From: Bacillota bacterium
GTDB lineage: Bacteria; Bacillota_I; Bacilli_A; Acholeplasmatales; Acholeplasmataceae
NCBI GenBank assembly: GCA_027620815.1
Contig: JAQCDH010000005.1
Coordinates: 1-27,375 of the forward strand
DNA length: 27,375 bases
Direction: 5' to 3'
The notes beneath the pieces were generated by a model. That model did not search any database. It worked only from the letters and a program-made list of their open reading frames with translations, and was not told the DNA's origin. Positions 23,187 to 27,375 of this stretch are shown one piece after another (positions within the stretch are counted from its first letter, which is position 1; the number at the start of each line of letters is the position of its first letter). A program made the translations under genes and the position numbers.

Positions 23187-25036
23187 ACTTTTTTAATATC
23201 GCTAGGCATTCGATATTCTCCTCTAGGTGATAAACTAAAATTGAGTAATTTAGGGCCTTCTGGCATCGTTTGACGTTTAAATTGAGATGCATAAAAACGT
23301 TTAAAGAAACGTTTCACATAAACCGCTGCTTCTTCATTTGATAATTGGTAGGCATGTTCTAGTAAAAACACCATCTTATCTTCATCTGCGCCTTGAACTA
23401 AATGATGAAACAACATAAAATCATTAATGTCATATCGGCCAATGGAGACTTCACTATCTTGATCTTTTAGTAACTCAGGTGTCACAGGTGCATCTAATAT
23501 GTCTTGAAGTGTCTCTTTAATCTCTTGATAGATTTCTTGATAATAAGAAACAAGCATACGTACCCACGTTTTAGGAAGTCCACTATTAATGGCATACATA
23601 CTCATATGATCCCCATTATACGTCATAAATCCTAATGCAATTTCTGATAAATCACCAGTTCCTAAGACAAAGCCCTTATATTTATTTGCTAAATTCATTA
23701 AATAAAGCGTGCGAATACGTGCTTGTGCGTTTTCATACGTCACATCTAGTGCTTCATGATTTAAACCCTCTAAATGTGGGTCTAAAACATCTTTTATGGG
23801 GATGTCTAAGATCGTTACACCTAAATATTCCATAAGCTTCATGGCACGTGATTTCGTTTGATGTGAGGTGACTTCACTTGGCATGGTCACTGCAATAATC
23901 GACTTAGGGTCTCGATTAAGTTTTAAAACGGCTTGATGTGCACACAATAATGCAAGTGTTGAATCAAGTCCTCCAGAAATGCCAATAATAATATTAGAAG
24001 CATCTTTAGGCATAGTTGATAATCTTTTTACAAGCGAAAGTACTTGAAGCTGAAAGACTTGATCAACGGCTTGATTTCTTTCATTTGCAGGAATAAAAGG
24101 TAATGGATTTAATAGGGTATCAAATGTATATGTTTGTGTTTCTTCTAAATGAAAATGAATGATTTGATATTGATACAAATGTTTAAAATGCATGTCACGA
24201 TAAGTTGAATCTTGACGTTTTAAGAAGTTAATGCCCTCAATATCAATATCTGCCACTAAGACATTTGGTTTCATCTCATACGTTAAGTACTCAGCAACCA
24301 GTTCTCCAGATACTGCAATGAGTTGATGTGGTGAATACGGCACTTCAGAGGTTGATTCATACGTTCCTGTTGACGTATAAATATAGGCACCCATTTGTTT
24401 TCTTGAGTGGTCTAACACGGCAACGCGTCTTAATTGGTCTTTATGAACGTATTCTGAGGATGCTGATAAATTAAAAATCACATTTGCACCAGCTAAACTC
24501 ATGTCATCACTTGGTGCGTATGTTGCCCACAAATCTTGACAAATTTCGACACCAAAACGGATATGTTTATCAGGTTCTAAAAAAATCAGTGTTCCAAATG
24601 GTACTTCTTGATTGAGTAAGAAAATAGATGTCATGTGGGAATCTCTTCCTGAATGAAACCATCTTTTTTCATAAAATTCATGATGATTTGGAATATAAAA
24701 TTTAGGAACAACCCCTAATATTTTGCCTTTTTGACAAACCACAGCGGTATTATATAATGCACCATAAATATCAAGAGGGATGCCAAGGATATAAATCCCT
24801 TGATAGGTGGTTTCTTTTAAAATGGTATGAAGTCCAAGTAGTGCTGAAGATAAAAATTGCTCCTGATAAAACATATCAGAGGCACTATATCCAGTGATGG
24901 TAAGTTCAGGAAAGACAACGATGGAGGCTGATAATGAATTCAGCATCTTTAAAATCACCTTCGTATTGAAAGGTACGTTACCAACTTCTATTGGAGGTGT
25001 TGCTGCTGCAACTTTTAAAATCCCTTGTTGATACAT
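23183..25036 (-). CDS. nadE: Glutamine-dependent NAD+ synthetase
   Basis: Final step of NAD synthesis: amidates nicotinate adenine dinucleotide using glutamine. The protein has 617 residues in two domains. The N-terminal nitrilase-like glutaminase carries the triad E44 (FPELTITGYS), K112 (VPKFYIPN) and C166 (VEICQDLW). The C-terminal synthetase has the PP-loop SGGLDS at 354-359 and LGTGDLSEIALGF. It is therefore the ammonia-channelling type, not the short NH3-dependent form. The frame extends to 25075, but AAGGAG directly precedes ATG 25036, which lies one base after the nadD stop. Its own TGA overlaps the mnmA start. Confidence 0.95.
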   Translation of the reverse strand: MYQQGILKVAAATPPIEVGNVPFNTKVILKMLNSLSASIVVFPELTITGYSASDMFYQEQFLSSALLGLHTILKETTYQGIYILGIPLDIYGALYNTAVVCQKGKILGVVPKFYIPNHHEFYEKRWFHSGRDSHMTSIFLLNQEVPFGTLIFLEPDKHIRFGVEICQDLWATYAPSDDMSLAGANVIFNLSASSEYVHKDQLRRVAVLDHSRKQMGAYIYTSTGTYESTSEVPYSPHQLIAVSGELVAEYLTYEMKPNVLVADIDIEGINFLKRQDSTYRDMHFKHLYQYQIIHFHLEETQTYTFDTLLNPLPFIPANERNQAVDQVFQLQVLSLVKRLSTMPKDASNIIIGISGGLDSTLALLCAHQAVLKLNRDPKSIIAVTMPSEVTSHQTKSRAMKLMEYLGVTILDIPIKDVLDPHLEGLNHEALDVTYENAQARIRTLYLMNLANKYKGFVLGTGDLSEIALGFMTYNGDHMSMYAINSGLPKTWVRMLVSYYQEIYQEIKETLQDILDAPVTPELLKDQDSEVSIGRYDINDFMLFHHLVQGADEDKMVFLLEHAYQLSNEEAAVYVKRFFKRFYASQFKRQTMPEGPKLLNFSLSPRGEYRMPSDIKKV

Positions 25037-25037
25037 C

Positions 25038-25589
25038 TTACTCCTTATAAAGTGCGTGCATCTCGATGTATGCATACACGTTTGGATTCATATCTTCTAT
25101 ATGCTTTGAAATATGATTTCTTATTTGAGTGGAGGACATTGGATAATCTAAATCAATGATGGTATAGTCTTTAAATTGTTTTAATAATGGCGTATGTTTG
25201 GTTAATGATGATCCTTCTCTTGACACAATCAAACATTTATATTCTTGAATGAGTGTTTTATAATTAATCCAAGAGGTGAAGTTCTCTAATTGGTCTGCAC
25301 CAATAATAAAACCAACGTCTGCTTGTTTTTCTTTTTCAATTTTCTTTAAAATATGAAGTGTGCCTTGATAGGGTTGTTCATGCTCGATTTTAGAGATTTC
25401 AACGTCTTCAAAGGCGAGATGACACATATTATAACGATGAAAAAAATCAATGAGTGATGACTTTTGATAGTCATTCCCTACAGGAACAACCATCACATGA
25501 TCATCAGGATACATTAATTGAATATGCGTAATAATTTGTTGATGTGCTAACGTGGGTGGATTAAATGCACCACCGTATACCCAAATCAT
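25038..25589 (-). CDS. nadD: Nicotinate-nucleotide adenylyltransferase
   Basis: Joins nicotinate mononucleotide and ATP to give deamido-NAD, the substrate of the NadE encoded next. The 183-residue protein has the nucleotidyltransferase motif GGAFNPPTLAHQQI near the N terminus (usual form GGxFDPxHxGH, here with T in place of the first histidine) and SSTQIRNHI near the C terminus. GTAGGTGA upstream supports ATG 25589. The nadD-nadE pair puts the last two NAD steps in one transcript. Confidence 0.93.
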   Translation of the reverse strand: MIWVYGGAFNPPTLAHQQIITHIQLMYPDDHVMVVPVGNDYQKSSLIDFFHRYNMCHLAFEDVEISKIEHEQPYQGTLHILKKIEKEKQADVGFIIGADQLENFTSWINYKTLIQEYKCLIVSREGSSLTKHTPLLKQFKDYTIIDLDYPMSSTQIRNHISKHIEDMNPNVYAYIEMHALYKE

Positions 25590-25612
25590 GATTCACCTAC
25601 AGTATTATTATA

Positions 25613-26524
25613 CTATGAATTGTCTGTTTTTTTACTGATTCTTAATTTTGCTGAGGCACTTCTTGAATTTTCTAATACTTCTTTTTCTGAAGGTAAAATC
25701 GGTTTTCTAGTCATCAGTTCAAAAAGCGGTTTTTCATCGAGCGCAATCGGTAATCCTTTCAATTGCTTCACTGTACTATGTGTTTTCATGAAATGCTTGA
25801 CGATGCGATCTTCTAAACTATGAAAGGTAATCACAACAAGTCTTCCACCAGGCTTTAATAAGTTCAATGATTGCTTCAAGACATCTTCTAAGACCTGTAA
25901 TTCTTGATTCACTTCGATTCTTAGCGCTTGGAAAACGGCTTTTGCTGAATGACCTTTTTTTCCTTTAAAAAAGAAATCAGTGACTTTGACGACATCTTTT
26001 GTTGTATGATAAGGACGATTGTTGATGATTACATTTGCAAATACATGCGGTTTTTCAATATCACCATAATCTCTAAATATTTTTAATAGCGCATGGTAAT
26101 CATAGGTATTTAAAATGACTTCGGCAGTAATCTTTTGATTCAAATTCATACGCATATCAAGTGGACCTTCATGCATGTATGAGAAACCTCTTTCAGGTTG
26201 ATCGATATGCATCGATGACATCCCTAAATCGAGTAAAATACCATCGATTTCTTGAATACCACGTTGATTGAGTTCATGTTGCATGGTTGAAAAATTGTGT
26301 TGAATAAACGTGAAGTTTGGATGATTAATAAACCGTTCGTCAATAAATTTTAATACCATTTCATCTTGATCAAACGCAAAAAGATGGCCTTCTTTAAGGG
26401 TATTGAGTATTTGAAAACTATGTCCACCTGCACCAAACGTGCCATCGACATAAATGCCATCAGACTTAATATCTAAGCCCTCAATCGATTCTTTTAATAA
26501 AACGGAGGTATGAGCGTTGTTCAT
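25613..26524 (-). CDS. rsmH: 16S rRNA (cytosine-N4) methyltransferase RsmH
   Basis: SAM-dependent enzyme that N4-methylates C1402 in the decoding centre of 16S rRNA. The 303-residue protein begins HTSVLLKESIEGL, has the SAM loop DGTFGAGGHS (27-36), DGILLDLGMSS and RGFSY, and the terminal ITFHSLEDRIVKHF and SAKLRISKK blocks of the family. In walled bacteria rsmH is normally followed by ftsL and penicillin-binding or mur genes; here nadD follows, which fits an organism with little or no wall synthesis. No Shine-Dalgarno sequence is visible before ATG 26524. A TGCCATAAT box ends five bases before the ATG, so the mRNA may be nearly leaderless. The stop is TAG. Confidence 0.96.
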   Translation of the reverse strand: MNNAHTSVLLKESIEGLDIKSDGIYVDGTFGAGGHSFQILNTLKEGHLFAFDQDEMVLKFIDERFINHPNFTFIQHNFSTMQHELNQRGIQEIDGILLDLGMSSMHIDQPERGFSYMHEGPLDMRMNLNQKITAEVILNTYDYHALLKIFRDYGDIEKPHVFANVIINNRPYHTTKDVVKVTDFFFKGKKGHSAKAVFQALRIEVNQELQVLEDVLKQSLNLLKPGGRLVVITFHSLEDRIVKHFMKTHSTVKQLKGLPIALDEKPLFELMTRKPILPSEKEVLENSRSASAKLRISKKTDNS

Positions 26525-26545
26525 ATCAATTATGGCAATTTTTAG

Positions 26546-26579
26546 AATAAGAAAAAGGTGCTATCTGCACCCTTCTTAT
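26546..26579 (-). terminator. Terminator or attenuator after rpmF
   Basis: On the minus strand a stem AAGGGTGC / GCACCTTT with a five-base loop is followed by TTCTTATTCT. It overlaps the rpmF stop codon, so it would end most yceD-rpmF transcripts before rsmH. Confidence 0.7.
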
Positions 26580-26773
26580 GATTCATCTTGTTTAGATTGT
26601 TTTTTTGCTAAAACAAGTTGACCCTTGTAATAACCGCTATTTGGTGTCACACGATGTGGAAGCGTAAACTCTCCAGTTTGTGGGCAAACAACAAGTGTTG
26701 GTGCTTGTAATTTGTAATGTGTACGTCTTTTTCTTTTCGCGGTCTTACCAGTTCTTCTAAATGGAACTGCCAT
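26576..26773 (-). CDS. rpmF: Ribosomal protein bL32
   Basis: Large-subunit ribosomal protein of 65 residues. It starts AVPFRRTGKTAKRKRRTH, nearly identical in pattern to bL32 of Firmicutes. The zinc-ribbon part is degenerate: only C30 remains (VVCPQTGEFTLPHRV) and the other three cysteines of the usual CPxCG...CxxCG pattern are absent (HRVTPNSGYYKG), so it should not bind zinc. AAGGAGG precedes ATG 26773. It follows the DUF177 gene, the usual arrangement in many bacteria. Confidence 0.95.
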   Translation of the reverse strand: MAVPFRRTGKTAKRKRRTHYKLQAPTLVVCPQTGEFTLPHRVTPNSGYYKGQLVLAKKQSKQDES

Positions 26774-26800
26774 GCATTCACCTCCTTATGATGAAGTAGA

Positions 26801-27157
26801 TTATTCTATTAAAGCATCTTGATGATAGATCACATAGGGTTTCTCAGAAACGATAATCCCAAGTAAAATATCATTTAAATTAATGGTGTTGGTGTAGATG
26901 AAGTCACATTCATCAAGATTTCCAAATGTTACTTCAGCATTGAAAGACACATGATAATCAACAGGTTTTAATGTCTTTGAACATGCAAGTACTAAATCAA
27001 CGTCACCTTCAACTCGAAGGATAGTTTGATCGTGTTTTTGAATGATCTCATAGGTCACTTCAAATGGTTTAATATCGATCATATCGACAACTTGATGTTC
27101 TGTGATATGAATAGACACTTCTTGTTTTTGTTGGGTGGGTACTAATTGTATGTTCAT
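26801..27157 (-). CDS. yceD: YceD/DUF177 family protein (rRNA accumulation)
   Basis: Protein of 118 residues of the DUF177/YceD family, linked in E. coli and plants to 23S rRNA accumulation. Recognisable parts are LRVEGDVDLVLACSKTLKPVDYHVSF (residues 47-72), corresponding to the family's GxVxxxxxxxCxRCLxPVxxxV core with only one of the two cysteines kept, and an acidic stretch after it. It precedes rpmF by 27 bases, the conserved yceD-rpmF order. A near-perfect promoter lies just upstream. Confidence 0.88.
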   Translation of the reverse strand: MNIQLVPTQQKQEVSIHITEHQVVDMIDIKPFEVTYEIIQKHDQTILRVEGDVDLVLACSKTLKPVDYHVSFNAEVTFGNLDECDFIYTNTINLNDILLGIIVSEKPYVIYHQDALIE

Positions 27158-27177
27158 AATATGACCTCAACTGAAAT

Positions 27178-27206
27178 AGTATAACGAAATGACGCGTAAT
27201 TGTCAA
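27178..27206 (-). promoter_or_regulatory. Sigma-A promoter of the yceD-rpmF operon
   Basis: Minus strand TTGACA (27206-27201), 17-base spacer, TATACT (27183-27178). It lies just after the stop of the preceding gene, with a short leader to ATG 27157. Confidence 0.85.
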
Positions 27207-27211
27207 TGATT

Positions 27212-27375
27212 TTATTCGATGATACCTGAATATAATAAGGTTTTAAAGGATTGATTATCCGCATCTAAAACATAATCTTTAATATATATATGAGAAAGGA
27301 CCTCATCAATCGCTTGTTTTGAGTAGTCGATGCCCTCAAATTTAACCTCAAATGTATCAAGTGGATTGATGTCAA
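27212..27375 (-). CDS. C-terminal end of an unidentified protein, cut by window edge
   Basis: An open frame enters from the right edge and ends at TAA 27214-27212, giving 53 visible residues that include NPLDTFEVKFEGIDYSKQ and, at the end, SFKTLLYSGIIE. Composition and codon use match the neighbouring genes, so this is very likely the end of a real gene. I do not recognise the family. In many Firmicutes the gene before yceD is ylbM/tmcAL, but nothing visible confirms that. Confidence 0.65.
   Translation of the reverse strand, partial: DINPLDTFEVKFEGIDYSKQAIDEVLSHIYIKDYVLDADNQSFKTLLYSGIIE

Noticed and set aside
25600..25612. AGTAT/ATACT inverted repeat before nadD as a terminator
   Set aside because: Only five A/T-rich pairs with no T-run; it is more likely part of a weak internal promoter or simply base composition.
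1..27375. CRISPR arrays, insertion sequences, phage genes, tRNA or rRNA
   Set aside because: No spaced direct repeats, transposase-like proteins, integrases or cloverleaf sequences were found on reading both strands by eye.

Overview
The window is low in GC and densely coded. TGA is used as a stop and TGG for tryptophan, so the standard bacterial code applies, not the Mycoplasma code. Most intergenic gaps hold A/T-rich sigma-A-like promoters, AGGAGG-type ribosome binding sites and short hairpin-plus-T terminators. A V/A-type ATPase, a carotenoid desaturase, a UvrX/YolD pair, and an rsmH gene followed by nadD rather than by cell-division and wall genes suggest an Acholeplasma- or Izimaplasma-like mollicute, or a close low-GC Firmicute. 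This placement is inference; there is no rRNA in the window.

Layout. 1-3433 (+): the 3' end of a V/A-type ATPase operon (subunits A, B, D). 3484-4236 (-): a microbial rhodopsin with the Asn-Asp-Gln (NDQ) motif of light-driven sodium pumps, convergent with the ATPase operon. It has a near-consensus promoter whose -35 box and spacer overlap a perfect match to the CcpA catabolite-repression site. 4356-4826 (+): a small membrane protein. 4934-6518 (+): a UvrX-like Y-family polymerase with YolD. 6570-7394 (+): an SDR oxidoreductase resembling retinol dehydrogenases. 7395-10071 (-): a CrtI-type carotenoid desaturase and an ABC1/UbiB-like kinase. 10176-10694 (+): a polytopic membrane protein, then the deleted remnant of a pyroglutamyl peptidase gene. 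10924-12494 (-): an mhqO/mhqD-like pair. 12603-15290 (+): a condensation-fold acyltransferase, a zinc-ribbon membrane protein and prephenate dehydratase. 15332-17059 (-): Nudix hydrolase, alanine dehydrogenase and a small, apparently frameshifted membrane gene. 17171-19819 (+): glycogen synthase and ADP-glucose pyrophosphorylase. 19874-27375 (-): a housekeeping run in transcription order: an unidentified partial gene, yceD-like DUF177, rpmF, rsmH, nadD, nadE, mnmA (interrupted by one in-frame stop) and recD2.

How the genes may work together. The strongest biological hypothesis is a light-driven sodium circuit. The NDQ rhodopsin would export Na+, and the neighbouring rotary ATPase, if it is a Na+ type, would either use that gradient to make ATP or share the work of making it. 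The promoter architecture suggests the rhodopsin is shut off when good sugars are available. A carotenoid desaturase and a retinol-dehydrogenase-like SDR lie within 5 kb and could belong to pigment supply, but no lycopene cyclase or carotene cleavage enzyme is visible here. Three genes look damaged (pcp, mnmA and the small gene after ald), pointing to genome decay or to sequence errors. No tRNA, rRNA, CRISPR, insertion sequence or phage was seen, and no gene-free stretch exceeds 300 bases.
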